Below, piece by piece: positions 1 to 8,163 of a stretch of DNA of 64,000 bases. Positions within the stretch are counted from its first letter, which is position 1, and each line of letters opens with the position of its first letter. The DNA is taken from assembly GCA_029976025.1 (NCBI GenBank), contig JARKNX010000124.1, positions 1 to 64,000 on the forward strand, given 5' to 3'. The notes under the pieces are model-generated. The model was not told where the DNA came from and made no database searches. It saw only the letters and a list, made by a program, of their open reading frames with translations. Source of the DNA: Aggregatilineales bacterium (lineage in GTDB: Bacteria; Chloroflexota; Anaerolineae; Aggregatilineales; Ch27). The translations under genes were made by a program, and so were the position numbers.

Positions 1-517
1 CCGGCAGGGTTGAGGGGTACACAGTAGCCCCGATGCTGCAATGCAACCCGCCCACGTCGTGAATGAGCTTCGCATATTCCAGCCGAAGGTCCAGAAGGTC
101 TTCCTCTGTTTTGCCCTTCCAGTGAGGGCGCTGCTGCTCGCTGTCGATATGCAGGGTGAAGCCCAGCGCTCCGGCCTGTTTGAGTTCTTCGATCAGCGGG
201 CGGTTATCGGTCAGTTTGACGCCATTGGTGAGGATCAGCGGCTTCATGCCCAACTGCCGGATGAAGGCGACAATTTCCACGATATCGGGGTGGATCAGCG
301 GCTCGCCGCCAGCGATGGAGATGTTGTCGCAGTTGCGCCATTCCTTGAAGAAGCGAAGCTCTTCCTTAATCTGTTCGAGCGGCTTGTGGCCTGATATGTT
401 GCGACGATAACAGCCCCGACAATAGATGTTGCACTTATCCGTGATCTCCAGCCACCCGATCGGGTTGTCGTTCAACGACCACGGCATGCGATACATCTGA
501 TTTTTGTGCGGCCTCAT
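1..517 (-). CDS. Radical SAM protein, N-terminal part (cut by left edge)
   Basis: The reverse strand is open from an ATG at 517 to base 1 (172 codons) with no stop, so the gene runs off the window. Residues 29-36 read CNIYCRGC, the CxxxCxxC site that binds the [4Fe-4S] cluster of radical SAM enzymes. SIAGGEPLIHPDI about 35 residues later is the GGEP-type S-adenosylmethionine contact. The order (motif near the N-terminus, then GGEP, then a strand reading LILTNGVKL) matches the MoaA/PqqE/SPASM-like group. The C-terminal part that would decide the substrate is missing. It is divergent from the acyltransferase gene at 791, with an AT-rich spacer between them. Radical SAM assignment is secure; the reaction is unknown. 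Confidence 0.85.
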   Translation of the reverse strand, partial: MRPHKNQMYRMPWSLNDNPIGWLEITDKCNIYCRGCYRRNISGHKPLEQIKEELRFFKEWRNCDNISIAGGEPLIHPDIVEIVAFIRQLGMKPLILTNGVKLTDNRPLIEELKQAGALGFTLHIDSEQQRPHWKGKTEEDLLDLRLEYAKLIHDVGGLHCSIGATVYPSTLP

Positions 518-629
518 AAGGCACCCCCAAAAGGACTCTTTGATAATAAAACGGCCCGGCGGAGAACTTACTTTAGCCCTTCCCCTTTGTTGTGTCAATG
601 GCAGTCTTAAGTGATCTATAATAGGATTA

Positions 630-657
630 TTTACACCTTTTAAGTCTCACTTATAAT
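630..657 (+). promoter_or_regulatory. Probable promoter for the BcerS-like gene
   Basis: TTTACA (630-635), a 16-base spacer and TATAAT (652-657) lie in an AT-rich spacer between divergent genes. A second TATAAT at 617-622 could serve as an alternative -10. The leader to the ATG at 791 would be about 125 bases. Confidence 0.5.
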
Positions 658-790
658 GGGAGATGGTATTTCTGACACTCTTGCGCGCCCCAACCGGCCG
701 GCTGCTGCTATAATTTCAGAGGCTGGTATCGCACGGGCGCTGCCAGGGGCAGCCAGACGCCCTGCCCTTCAGGAAAAAGGATGGCTATCT

Positions 791-2020
791 ATGAGTGCAA
801 GTGTGTCCGTTCGCCGTATGTCCTCACGGGCAGATAAAGATACGTTTCTGCGGTTGCCCTGGAAGGTATTCGCCCATGACCCCGACTGGGTGCCGCCGCT
901 GGTTTCTTCCCGGCGGGACAAGCTGGAACCGCAGGGGAATCCGATGTATGAGCATCTGGACCTGGAATATTTCATCGCCTGGCGCGGTGAAGAAGCGGTG
1001 GGCTGCATAGCGGCTTATATCAACCACCACCACAACACGTTTCACCACGAGCATATCGGCTGGTTTGGTCTGTTCGACGTGCTGGATGACCGCGAGGCCG
1101 CGCTGGCTTTGCTGCAGACGGCTGAGGAATGGGTGCGCTCGAAGGGGTATGACGGCATTCGTGGCCCGGCCAGCTTCGGCGACCTGGATGAGTTCGGGCT
1201 GCAGGTGGAAGGCTTTGGCGCGCCGCATGTCATCCTGATGCCCTATAACCCGCCGTACTACAAGACATATCTCGAAGAGGCGGGGTTTGTGGGCGTGATG
1301 GATATGGTGTCCTACCGAATGAACGCGACACGGGTGGTTGGCGAGAATATCCCACCCAAGATTCTCCGTGTCATGGAGAAAGTCAGACAGCGCCGCAAGA
1401 TCACTATCCGCAACCCTGACATGAAGCATTTTGAGAAGGATATGGATGTCCTCTTTGAGCTGTATAAATCTGCCTGGGAGGACAACTGGGGCTTTGTGCC
1501 ACCGACACGGGCTGAGGCGGACGCGATGATCGCGCAGTTCAAGCGATTTGTGAAATCTGAATATGTGGCGATCGCCGAGATTAACGGGGAGCCGGCGGGC
1601 TTTATCGCGCTGCTGCCCGATCTGAATCAGGCACTGGCGCACGCCCGCCCTCACCCCGACACGCCGGAATGGATTACCCTGCTCAAGACGTTCTGGCACT
1701 GGAAAATCCGCTCCAAGATCACGCGGACTCGCGTCCCGCTGCTCGGTGTGGTCCCCCAGCACCAGGGATTGGGGATCGACCCGATGCTCTATATGTCGGT
1801 TGTTGAGCCGGCCGTGCGAGATGGAATCCAGGTGGCGGACTTCGGCTGGATTCTGGATAACAATCTGGCCATGAATCAGATCGGGGCTATGCTGGAAGCG
1901 GAAATCTATAAGCGCTACCGGATGTACGACAAGCAGTTCGGGGGACAGCCGGCGGCCGCCAGTGAGGGTGACCTTGCCTCCGGCGAAGCGCCTGGCGCGC
2001 AACCCCCGGCTGCCGGTTAG
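791..2020 (+). CDS. YghO/BcerS-like GNAT-fold acyltransferase (candidate ceramide synthase)
   Basis: A protein of 409 residues. The ATG at 791 is preferred over an in-frame ATG at 656 because it follows AAGGAT and because the upstream residues look non-coding. Near the N-terminus PWKVFAHDPDWVPPL, then GWFGLFDVLDDREAA and GPASFGDLDEFGLQVEGF, follow the pattern of the YghO family (DxxWVPPL, GFFGLFE, GPxNxSxxxExGLLVEGF). The C-terminal half holds a GNAT-like fold (YVAIAEINGEPAGFIALLPD). Members of this family include the bacterial ceramide synthase BcerS, which N-acylates a sphingoid base; that role is known for the Caulobacter protein and only inferred here. The serine palmitoyltransferase-like gene at 4731 supports it. 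The Ala/Pro/Gly-rich tail after residue 385 is probably disordered. Confidence 0.7.
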   Translation: MSASVSVRRMSSRADKDTFLRLPWKVFAHDPDWVPPLVSSRRDKLEPQGNPMYEHLDLEYFIAWRGEEAVGCIAAYINHHHNTFHHEHIGWFGLFDVLDDREAALALLQTAEEWVRSKGYDGIRGPASFGDLDEFGLQVEGFGAPHVILMPYNPPYYKTYLEEAGFVGVMDMVSYRMNATRVVGENIPPKILRVMEKVRQRRKITIRNPDMKHFEKDMDVLFELYKSAWEDNWGFVPPTRAEADAMIAQFKRFVKSEYVAIAEINGEPAGFIALLPDLNQALAHARPHPDTPEWITLLKTFWHWKIRSKITRTRVPLLGVVPQHQGLGIDPMLYMSVVEPAVRDGIQVADFGWILDNNLAMNQIGAMLEAEIYKRYRMYDKQFGGQPAAASEGDLASGEAPGAQPPAAG

Positions 2021-2097
2021 GAACATTGTCCACTTTCGTGGAACCGGTTTGGGCGTATAATGGATACAAACCGAAATAGCGCGGATGCGTCTATCTC

Positions 2098-2745
2098 ATG
2101 ACTGATCTGTTTATTACCGCACTCACGCAGGACTCGTCTCTGTTCTGGACTGGCACACAGGAAGTTGATGTGCATGTCTGCCAGACGGAACAAAATCTGG
2201 AGCTTCTCCAGCGCGAGCTGACTCTGTCCGGGCATCAGTACACCATTCAGAATTCGGCGCCGGTGGTCTTACAGCGCTTTTTCACCGGCGAGATTGATCT
2301 GGATGCCGAGCTGAGCAAGCGCTTCAACAACGCGCCGCTGCTCTCCTCGATTAGCTACCGCCCCGGCCAGGCCGGGTCGTCGCCGCGCGGCACGGCGGAG
2401 ATGATCTCGCAGGACGGCAATGCGACGCTGACGGCGGACATCAACCAGATCAACGGCGTGATTGAGCTGAGCTTCACCCTGGGATCGATGCTGTCGCTGC
2501 GGTTTGAGCTGAATAATCTGCCGGAGGTCGATCGGCGCCGGTGGCTGGAGCTGAAGCGCCGCGAACAGGGCATCGCTTTCCTGTGGAGCCGCGCCCGCTG
2601 GGAGCGCGACTACATGATCTTCGTGGTGCGCCGGTACAACGTCCGGGCATATGCATTTTCGGCACATGGCTTTGAAGCGGCTGCCCGGATGACGCCTGAT
2701 GTCCTGACGGGTTTGCTGGACTGGGTTGAAGGATTCTGGTTCTGA
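2098..2745 (+). CDS. Conserved-looking protein of unknown function
   Basis: A protein of 215 residues that I do not recognise. It has no signal peptide and no clear membrane segment. It is moderately acidic at the N-terminus and has an amphipathic, aromatic-rich C-terminus ending LLDWVEGFWF. The start ATG sits 37 bases after a TATAAT at 2056-2061, which suggests its own promoter, although the -35 is weak. Gene-like codon use and a strong terminator directly after the stop support a real gene. Its position between the BcerS-like and M50-like genes is the only hint of function. Confidence 0.6.
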   Translation: MTDLFITALTQDSSLFWTGTQEVDVHVCQTEQNLELLQRELTLSGHQYTIQNSAPVVLQRFFTGEIDLDAELSKRFNNAPLLSSISYRPGQAGSSPRGTAEMISQDGNATLTADINQINGVIELSFTLGSMLSLRFELNNLPEVDRRRWLELKRREQGIAFLWSRARWERDYMIFVVRRYNVRAYAFSAHGFEAAARMTPDVLTGLLDWVEGFWF

Positions 2746-2766
2746 GTTTTGGCCGGCTGAACTGAC

Positions 2767-2799
2767 GCCCCACTTTGCCTGAGTGGGGCTTTTGTTTTT
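2767..2799 (+). terminator. Rho-independent terminator
   Basis: An 8-bp perfect stem GCCCCACT/AGTGGGGC with a 7-base loop is followed by TTTTGTTTTT. It lies 22 bases after the stop of the unknown gene at 2098. Confidence 0.85.
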
Positions 2800-2866
2800 C
2801 TGTGCTATGATCGGATAAGCTGCTCTCTGATACCGCAGCACTTCTGGTTACTGGTGAAAGCTCACG

Positions 2867-3571
2867 TTGGGAATTTCTGTACCGCGCCCACCCCGCACCC
2901 TGCTGATCGTCGCCGGGACGCCTGTCCAGGCCGATGTTACCGCGCCGCTGAATGGGGCGGGCGCGCTTGTGCTGTGCTGGCTGCTGGTGGCGGGGCGCTA
3001 CCCGGGGCGATCGCTGCTGCTCCGCATCCCGGTGTGTCTCCTGTGGACGATCCTGCTGCTGGCTGTGTTTGTTCTGCACAGCGCCGGGCATGTTATCAGC
3101 GCGCGGGCCGCCGGCGCTCCTATGGACGTCCTGGTGATCAACGCCGTGCACTGGATCACGCTTTACTATAACGACGGCGTGTCGCCGCGATCGCATCTCG
3201 GGCGCGCGGCGGGCGGCCCGCTGGCGAATCTGACCGGTATCCTGTTCGCCCAACTGCTTCGGCGCATCCTTCCCCCCGGGCCGTTTGGCCGCGATCTGGC
3301 CGATGCCTTCGCGTTGTTTAACGCTCTGGTTGGCGGCGCTGCTTTGCTGCCCGGCGGCAGTTTTGACGGTGGGGCGTTGTTGAAGTGGGCCGTCGCCGCC
3401 CGGACCGGGGATCTGCGCCGGGCTGCGCGGGTCGTGCAGACAGCCGGCCTGGGAGCTTCCGTGGTACTGGGAGGGCTGGCCGCGGTAGTGCTGGCGCTGC
3501 GACGTGCTTATGGCGTCGCGCTGGCGGCTTTCAGCCTCGTCATGGCGCTGGAATCGCTCCGCCGCGATTAG
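2867..3571 (+). CDS. M50-like membrane protein with a broken HExxH site
   Basis: A hydrophobic protein of 234 residues with about 5 membrane segments. The reading frame begins after a stop at 2855, so the TTG at 2867 is the likely start; no strong SD is seen. Residues 71-75 read HSAGH at the place where site-2 proteases (family M50) have HExxH. GRAAGGPLANL and PGGSFDGG further on resemble the AAGPxANL and PPLDGG motifs of that family. Both zinc-binding histidines and the third-ligand Asp are kept, but the catalytic Glu is replaced by Ser72. It is therefore probably an inactive protease relative. The next gene starts 14 bases downstream, so the two are likely co-transcribed. Confidence 0.55.
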   Translation: MGISVPRPPRTLLIVAGTPVQADVTAPLNGAGALVLCWLLVAGRYPGRSLLLRIPVCLLWTILLLAVFVLHSAGHVISARAAGAPMDVLVINAVHWITLYYNDGVSPRSHLGRAAGGPLANLTGILFAQLLRRILPPGPFGRDLADAFALFNALVGGAALLPGGSFDGGALLKWAVAARTGDLRRAARVVQTAGLGASVVLGGLAAVVLALRRAYGVALAAFSLVMALESLRRD

Positions 3572-3584
3572 GCGGGGAGTTCCC

Positions 3585-4538
3585 GTGGTCGATTTCATCC
3601 CTCTTGAGGATATGCAGACCGTCTCCTGTAGCCGCCTGTCGGCGGGCCTGGCGGCTTACCGGGCTGCAACCGGCATGAGCTTGCCGGAAGATTGGCGGAT
3701 TCTGGAATATCTGAAAGCTGCGGCGCGGCGCGGCGCTGTTCAGGCGCTGGCCGCGGTAACATCCCGGGAAGCGGTCGGTGTGGCGGCGTGGTATCCGGAA
3801 CACGGCGTCGGCGTCCTCGACCTCCTTTACGTTCTGCCGGAAGTATCCCCGGAGGTAGCGCACGCCCTCCTGCGCTATGCGATGGATGATCTGCGCCGGA
3901 GGGGGCGAGGTGACAGCATCTATGCGGAGCTGCCGCCAGTGCAGACAGTTGTGGATGCAGCCCTGACTGCGGAAGGTTTTGTCGGGGTGCAACGCTGGCT
4001 GATGCAGATTGATCTGGTGGGGCGGGGGGAATGGCCTGTGATACGGCTCCCCTGCGGCTATACCCTGTCGGCGTGGCGCGACGAGCGAGTAGAGCAGGCT
4101 GCTCAGGTGATTTATCGCGCCAATATCGGGACGCTGGACGCCCTGATCATCCCGGAATTGAGCACGCCGGATTCCACTCTGTGCATCGTGCGCCAGTCGC
4201 TGCAGGGCCGCTATGGCGCGTTTGATCGGGCGGCCAGCGGCATTGTCGAAGCTGATGGACAGGTTGTCGCCGCCAGTCTGGCGACCCGGCGGCGCGGCGG
4301 GCAGGGGTTCACGGCGGAAATCTGTGTGCTGCCGGAATATCGCCGGCAGGGGCTGGCTCGTGCCCTGATGCATCAGGCGCACGCTGTATTCGCCGCCGAC
4401 GGCCTGACTGAGGCTTTGCTGGGCGTGACGGTGGGCAATCCGGCGCTGTTGTTGTACGAGTCGCTCGGATACAGCATGATTGGATCGGTGTGGTCCTATA
4501 TCTGGCCTCGCCCGCAATCCTGGCCGGATACCGGTTAA
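3585..4538 (+). CDS. Tandem GNAT-domain N-acetyltransferase
   Basis: A protein of 317 residues. The GTG at 3585 is chosen because GGCGGGGAG lies 5 bases before it; an in-frame ATG at 3504 lies inside the previous gene. The C-terminal domain (about 160-310) has a clear GNAT motif A, EICVLPEYRRQGLARALM, which binds the pyrophosphate of acetyl-CoA, and the usual LLLYESLGY near its end. The N-terminal half has GNAT-like spacing (VAAWYPEHGVGVLDLLYVLPE) but no intact RxxGxG/A motif and is likely degenerate. This double layout occurs in MshD-like and other acetyltransferases. The substrate cannot be told. Confidence 0.7.
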   Translation: MVDFIPLEDMQTVSCSRLSAGLAAYRAATGMSLPEDWRILEYLKAAARRGAVQALAAVTSREAVGVAAWYPEHGVGVLDLLYVLPEVSPEVAHALLRYAMDDLRRRGRGDSIYAELPPVQTVVDAALTAEGFVGVQRWLMQIDLVGRGEWPVIRLPCGYTLSAWRDERVEQAAQVIYRANIGTLDALIIPELSTPDSTLCIVRQSLQGRYGAFDRAASGIVEADGQVVAASLATRRRGGQGFTAEICVLPEYRRQGLARALMHQAHAVFAADGLTEALLGVTVGNPALLLYESLGYSMIGSVWSYIWPRPQSWPDTG

Positions 4539-4596
4539 TGGGCGAATCGGCCTGGTGACAGTTTGTACAAATTCGGCCCGGAATTACGAATTCGAA

Positions 4597-4626
4597 TTGC
4601 CTGTTTGGGCAGCAAGCTGTTACAAT
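4597..4626 (+). promoter_or_regulatory. Probable promoter for the spt-like gene
   Basis: TTGCCT (4597-4602), 18 bases, then TACAAT (4621-4626), about 105 bases before the ATG at 4731. Confidence 0.5.
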
Positions 4627-4730
4627 TGCACTTTGTTCTCATTCTTGTCCTGGACTTTTTGCGATTCTTATTTTCGCCAGCCACCTGACCCTGTCCTCAT
4701 TGCTGAGAGACTGAGTTGAAGGGATACCTG

Positions 4731-6005
4731 ATGACTGACTCAATTGACGTTCCTGCCAGCACCAACGAAGCCACCATCCCGGTGGAAGATACCGCCGGCC
4801 CGATGCCCGATATCTTTGAGAAAGCGAGCAAGTTCACCCGCGCCAGGGAGGCGATGGAGCTGGGGTTGTACCCGTTCTTCCGGGCGCTCAACGATACCGA
4901 GGGCACTATTGCGCGCTTCGAAGGCAAAGAAGTGGTCATGATTGGCTCTAATAACTATCTGGGGCTGACGACCGATCCCCGGGTGCGTCAGGCTGCGAAG
5001 GACGCCATCGATCGCTACGGCACGAGTGTCACCGGCTCGCGGTTCCTGAACGGGACGCTCCAGTTACATCTGGACCTCGACCGCGCGCTGGCGAACTTCG
5101 TCCGCAAAGAGGCTGCCCTGGTCTTCCCCACCGGTTACCAGACGAATGTCGGGACACTCACAGCGGTGGTGGGCAAGGGGGATTACGTCATCATCGACAA
5201 GGAGGATCACGCCAGCATTGTCGATGGCTGCATTATGTCGCGCGGCGAGATGAAGCGCTTCAACCACAACGATCTGGACAGCCTGGCTTATGTCCTGAGC
5301 AAAGTGCCGCGTAACGCGGGCAAACTGGTGGTCGTGGATGGGGTCTACAGCATGGCGGGGGATATTGCCCCGCTGCCGGAGATCATTGAGATCTGTCGCC
5401 GCCATGGGGCGCGGATTATGGTTGATGATGCGCACAGCATCGGCGTGCTGGGGAATGGCCGCGGCACGGCGGAGCATTTTGGCGTCACCGATGAAGTCGA
5501 TCTCATCATGGGGACGTTCAGCAAGAGCTTCGCCTCCATTGGCGGCTTTATCGCCGGGAACGCCGAGATTGTTCACTACATTCAGCATCACGCTCGCTCC
5601 CTGATCTTCAGCGCCGCGCTGCCCGCGCCGAACGCAATGGCGGTGCACGCGGCTGTGGAAATCATTGAGAACGAGCCGGAGCTGGTTCAGAAGCTCTGGC
5701 GCAATGCCGAATATATGCGCGCCGGCTTCCACAAGCTGGGCTACAACACCGGCAAGAGCAACACCCCGATTATCCCCATCATCATCGGCGACGAGTATCG
5801 CACGGTGCTGACCTGGGCGGCGCTTGTGGAAGAAGGCGTCTACACCAATCCGGTCATCCCGCCCGGCGTCCCGCCGAACGGGAGTCTGCTGCGCACGAGC
5901 TATATGGCTACCCACGAGAAAGAGCATCTCGACCGGGCGCTCAAGGCGTTCGAGACGGTGGGGCACAACCTGGACCTCATTCCTCAGGAGAACACGCTGG
6001 ACTAG
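4731..6005 (+). CDS. Serine palmitoyltransferase-like alpha-oxoamine synthase
   Basis: A PLP enzyme of 424 residues. The ATG at 4731 follows GAAGGGAT; an in-frame TTG at 4716 is less likely. Motifs of the alpha-oxoamine synthase family are all present: GSNNYLGL, TSVTGSRFLNGT, DKEDHASIVDG, VDGVYSMAGD, MVDDAHSIGVLG and GTFSKSFASIGGF, whose Lys forms the Schiff base with PLP. YPFFRALNDTEG at the N-terminus and YTNPVIPPGVPPNGSLLRTSYMATH at the C-terminus fit bacterial serine palmitoyltransferases better than KBL or BioF. SPT condenses L-serine with an acyl-CoA or acyl-ACP to 3-ketosphinganine in the cytosol. The nearby BcerS-like acyltransferase and inositol-phosphate synthase support a sphingolipid role. 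BioF or KBL activity remains possible. Confidence 0.75.
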   Translation: MTDSIDVPASTNEATIPVEDTAGPMPDIFEKASKFTRAREAMELGLYPFFRALNDTEGTIARFEGKEVVMIGSNNYLGLTTDPRVRQAAKDAIDRYGTSVTGSRFLNGTLQLHLDLDRALANFVRKEAALVFPTGYQTNVGTLTAVVGKGDYVIIDKEDHASIVDGCIMSRGEMKRFNHNDLDSLAYVLSKVPRNAGKLVVVDGVYSMAGDIAPLPEIIEICRRHGARIMVDDAHSIGVLGNGRGTAEHFGVTDEVDLIMGTFSKSFASIGGFIAGNAEIVHYIQHHARSLIFSAALPAPNAMAVHAAVEIIENEPELVQKLWRNAEYMRAGFHKLGYNTGKSNTPIIPIIIGDEYRTVLTWAALVEEGVYTNPVIPPGVPPNGSLLRTSYMATHEKEHLDRALKAFETVGHNLDLIPQENTLD

Positions 6006-6036
6006 CCCGGCCGGGGCCAGCGCTGTAAGAATGAAC

Positions 6037-6075
6037 AACGGGGGCGTTCACGATGATGGACGCCCCCGTTTTGTT
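6037..6075 (+). terminator. Rho-independent terminator after spt-like gene
   Basis: A perfect 11-bp stem AACGGGGGCGT/ACGCCCCCGTT with a 12-base loop is followed by TTGTTATT. It lies between convergent genes and may work in both directions. Confidence 0.85.
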
Positions 6076-6115
6076 ATTCATCGGGCAGCTTAAGCCAGCC
6101 GCCAGCCCGCCTGTG

Positions 6116-7210
6116 TCAGTCCGGCAGTCTGCTGCCTATATCACCCCGAATGAAGGCTTCCACCATGTCGCGGGCGATATCGTCCGGGCGCTGAACGGGC
6201 GGGGACTTCATGAAGTAGGAGCTGGGCGCTTCCAGCGTGCCGGAGAGGCCGCGATCCAGGCCGATCTTGGCGCAGCGGATAGCGTCGATAATCACGCCGG
6301 CGCTGTTGGGGCTGTCCCAGACTTCCAGCTTAAGCTCGACATTCAGCGGCACATTGCCGAAGGTCTCCCCTTCCAGCCGGATATAGGCCCACTTGCGATC
6401 GGTCAGCCACGGCACGTAATCGCTGGGGCCGATATAGACGTTGTCCGGCGGCAGGGTGTAGGGGAGCATACTGGTGACCGCATTGGTCTTGCTCTCCTTC
6501 TTGCTTTGCAGGCGGGTGCGGTCCAGCATGTTGTAAAAGTCCATGTTGCCGCCCACATTAAGCTGGCTGGTGCGCACCAGCTTGACGCCGCGATCCTTGA
6601 ACAGGCTGGTCAGGACCCGGTGCACGATCGTGGCGCCGACCTGGCTCTTGACATCGTCGCCAATCAGGGGCAGCCCGCGCTCGGCAAAGCGCTGCTGCCA
6701 GTACGGCTCGCGAGCGATGAACACCGGGATGCCGTTGACGAAGGCGCAGCCAGCATTGAGAATTTGTTCGACATACCATTTTGTGGCCTGCTCACTGCCC
6801 ACTGGCAGGAAATTCACCACGACATCGGTCCGGGTTTCCTTGAGAATTTCGGTGATGTTGGCAGTGGAGCCGGGCGCTTTGGTGATCTTCTGCGACAGGT
6901 AAGGGCCGAGGCCGTCATGCGTCATCCCGCGGATGACGGGGACACCGAGATTGCGCGGCACTTCAGCGAACTTAATCGTATTGTTCTGTCCTGCCCAGAT
7001 GGCCTCGCCCAGATCCTTGCCGACCTTTTCCACGTCAATATCGATGGCGGCGGAAAACTCAATATCGCGAATGTGATATCCGCCCAGGTTGACATGCATC
7101 AGGCCGGGGATGATCTCATCATCAGCGGCATTCTGATAGAAATGGACGCCCTGAACTAACGCATTGGCGCAGTTGCCCACGCCGATGATGGCGACACGCA
7201 CTTTGCTCAT
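6116..7210 (-). CDS. ino1: Inositol-3-phosphate synthase (actinobacterial type)
   Basis: A protein of 364 residues. It starts at the ATG at 7210 ([16 protein letters not shown]), where the N-terminus is the NAD-binding Rossmann loop GxGNCA. Other family hallmarks are [46 protein letters not shown] and [11 protein letters not shown]. The enzyme isomerises glucose-6-phosphate to 1D-myo-inositol-3-phosphate, the entry to phosphatidylinositol, inositol-sphingolipids, mycothiol or compatible solutes such as di-myo-inositol phosphate. It is convergent with the spt-like gene, and inositol-bearing ceramides are one plausible sink. Longer in-frame extension to 7312 has no support. Enzyme call is secure; the product fate is inferred. 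Confidence 0.92.
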   Translation of the reverse strand: MSKVRVAIIGVGNCANALVQGVHFYQNAADDEIIPGLMHVNLGGYHIRDIEFSAAIDIDVEKVGKDLGEAIWAGQNNTIKFAEVPRNLGVPVIRGMTHDGLGPYLSQKITKAPGSTANITEILKETRTDVVVNFLPVGSEQATKWYVEQILNAGCAFVNGIPVFIAREPYWQQRFAERGLPLIGDDVKSQVGATIVHRVLTSLFKDRGVKLVRTSQLNVGGNMDFYNMLDRTRLQSKKESKTNAVTSMLPYTLPPDNVYIGPSDYVPWLTDRKWAYIRLEGETFGNVPLNVELKLEVWDSPNSAGVIIDAIRCAKIGLDRGLSGTLEAPSSYFMKSPPVQRPDDIARDMVEAFIRGDIGSRLPD

Positions 7211-7321
7211 CAGCTCGTTTTCTCTCTTGTCTGTACTTGCGACGGATAAGTGATGGGAGAGGATACCCTTTTCTCCACCGACTGGCAACGATTCGCGGCG
7301 CAGGCCGGGCAATCTCCCTGA

Positions 7322-8020
7322 TCACGAGTCCGATCGATCCAGGGAGCGCGGCTGGCGGCGCAGCAGGAGCATGAACATGACCAGATCGACGGCGAAATGG
7401 GCCCCGATGGGCAGCCACAAACTCCCGCTGATAATCAACAGAGCGCCCAGCATCAGCCCGGCCAGAGTCGCGTAGAGAAAATAGGCGCGGGTCAGAGCAT
7501 GCAGGACACCAAAGACGATCGAGGCCAGCACCAGGCCGATCTGCATCTGCACGGCCCCCCGGAACAGTATTTCTTCCGGGATCGCCGCTGTCAGGCTGAA
7601 CAGCAAAACATGCCAGAAGCGGACTGCATTCAGGTTGAGCGTCTGGCTGAGCATCCGCACGATCTCGCGGCTGGCCGTGGTGCGCCTGCCGGCAGTCCAG
7701 ATGACCAGGGCGAAGGCAGCCCCGATAGCCAGCCCCGGCAGCAACAGCCAGATGTCGGCGGGCTGCAGAAGCGCCCAGATATCGTCGCCAGTCAGGATAT
7801 TGACCCATAAGATGGCTATCAGGATCATGGCGATGCCGAGCGCGATCCCCAGGCGCGCCATGGCGTCCGGGTGGATCGGCTGGCGGACGACGAGCGGCGG
7901 AGCGGGCGGCCTGGCGCCGCCGCCCGGCGCTGGCGACTCTGAGGGAATCGTTGGCTCGTATGGGGAAGGGGCGGCAGGACGCTCCTGCTTGGGATCGGAT
8001 CTGTCGTATTCGTTCAGCAT
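7322..8020 (-). CDS. CPBP-family intramembrane glutamic protease
   Basis: A protein of 232 residues. A Pro-rich cytosolic-looking N-terminus (about 1-50) is followed by some 7 membrane segments. The CPBP (ABI) signature is seen: EEILFRG with the paired catalytic glutamates, FGVLHAL about 25 residues later and the final HFAVDL. Family members cleave prenylated CAAX ends or other membrane substrates and some act in bacteriocin immunity; the substrate here is unknown. It precedes ino1 on the same strand by about 110 bases and may share its transcript. Confidence 0.85.
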   Translation of the reverse strand: MLNEYDRSDPKQERPAAPSPYEPTIPSESPAPGGGARPPAPPLVVRQPIHPDAMARLGIALGIAMILIAILWVNILTGDDIWALLQPADIWLLLPGLAIGAAFALVIWTAGRRTTASREIVRMLSQTLNLNAVRFWHVLLFSLTAAIPEEILFRGAVQMQIGLVLASIVFGVLHALTRAYFLYATLAGLMLGALLIISGSLWLPIGAHFAVDLVMFMLLLRRQPRSLDRSDS

Positions 8021-8071
8021 GGCAGTGTGCGGGAGATTCTCCTTGTCGCGGCGTGAGCATCGTCCGGCCCC

Positions 8072-8101
8072 TTGGTGACATGCCGCGCAGTCGGCTATAA
8101 T
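8072..8101 (+). promoter_or_regulatory. Probable promoter for the polysaccharide deacetylase
   Basis: TTGGTG (8072-8077), 18 bases, then a consensus TATAAT (8096-8101) in the divergent spacer, about 60 bases before the start codon. Confidence 0.55.
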
Positions 8102-8163
8102 CGATTTTTAATACGCCCGGCCAGACTCGTTCAGTGTAACATGTTCCTGGCTCGCTGCCTTTG

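Noticed and set aside
824-2026. Long reverse-strand open frame of 400 codons opposite the BcerS-like gene
   Set aside because: It mirrors a gene with clear family motifs, has no SD and gives an Arg/His-rich product with no recognisable domain; it is a GC-driven shadow. The same holds for frames opposite the spt-like, uvrA, gcvPA and EF-G-like genes.
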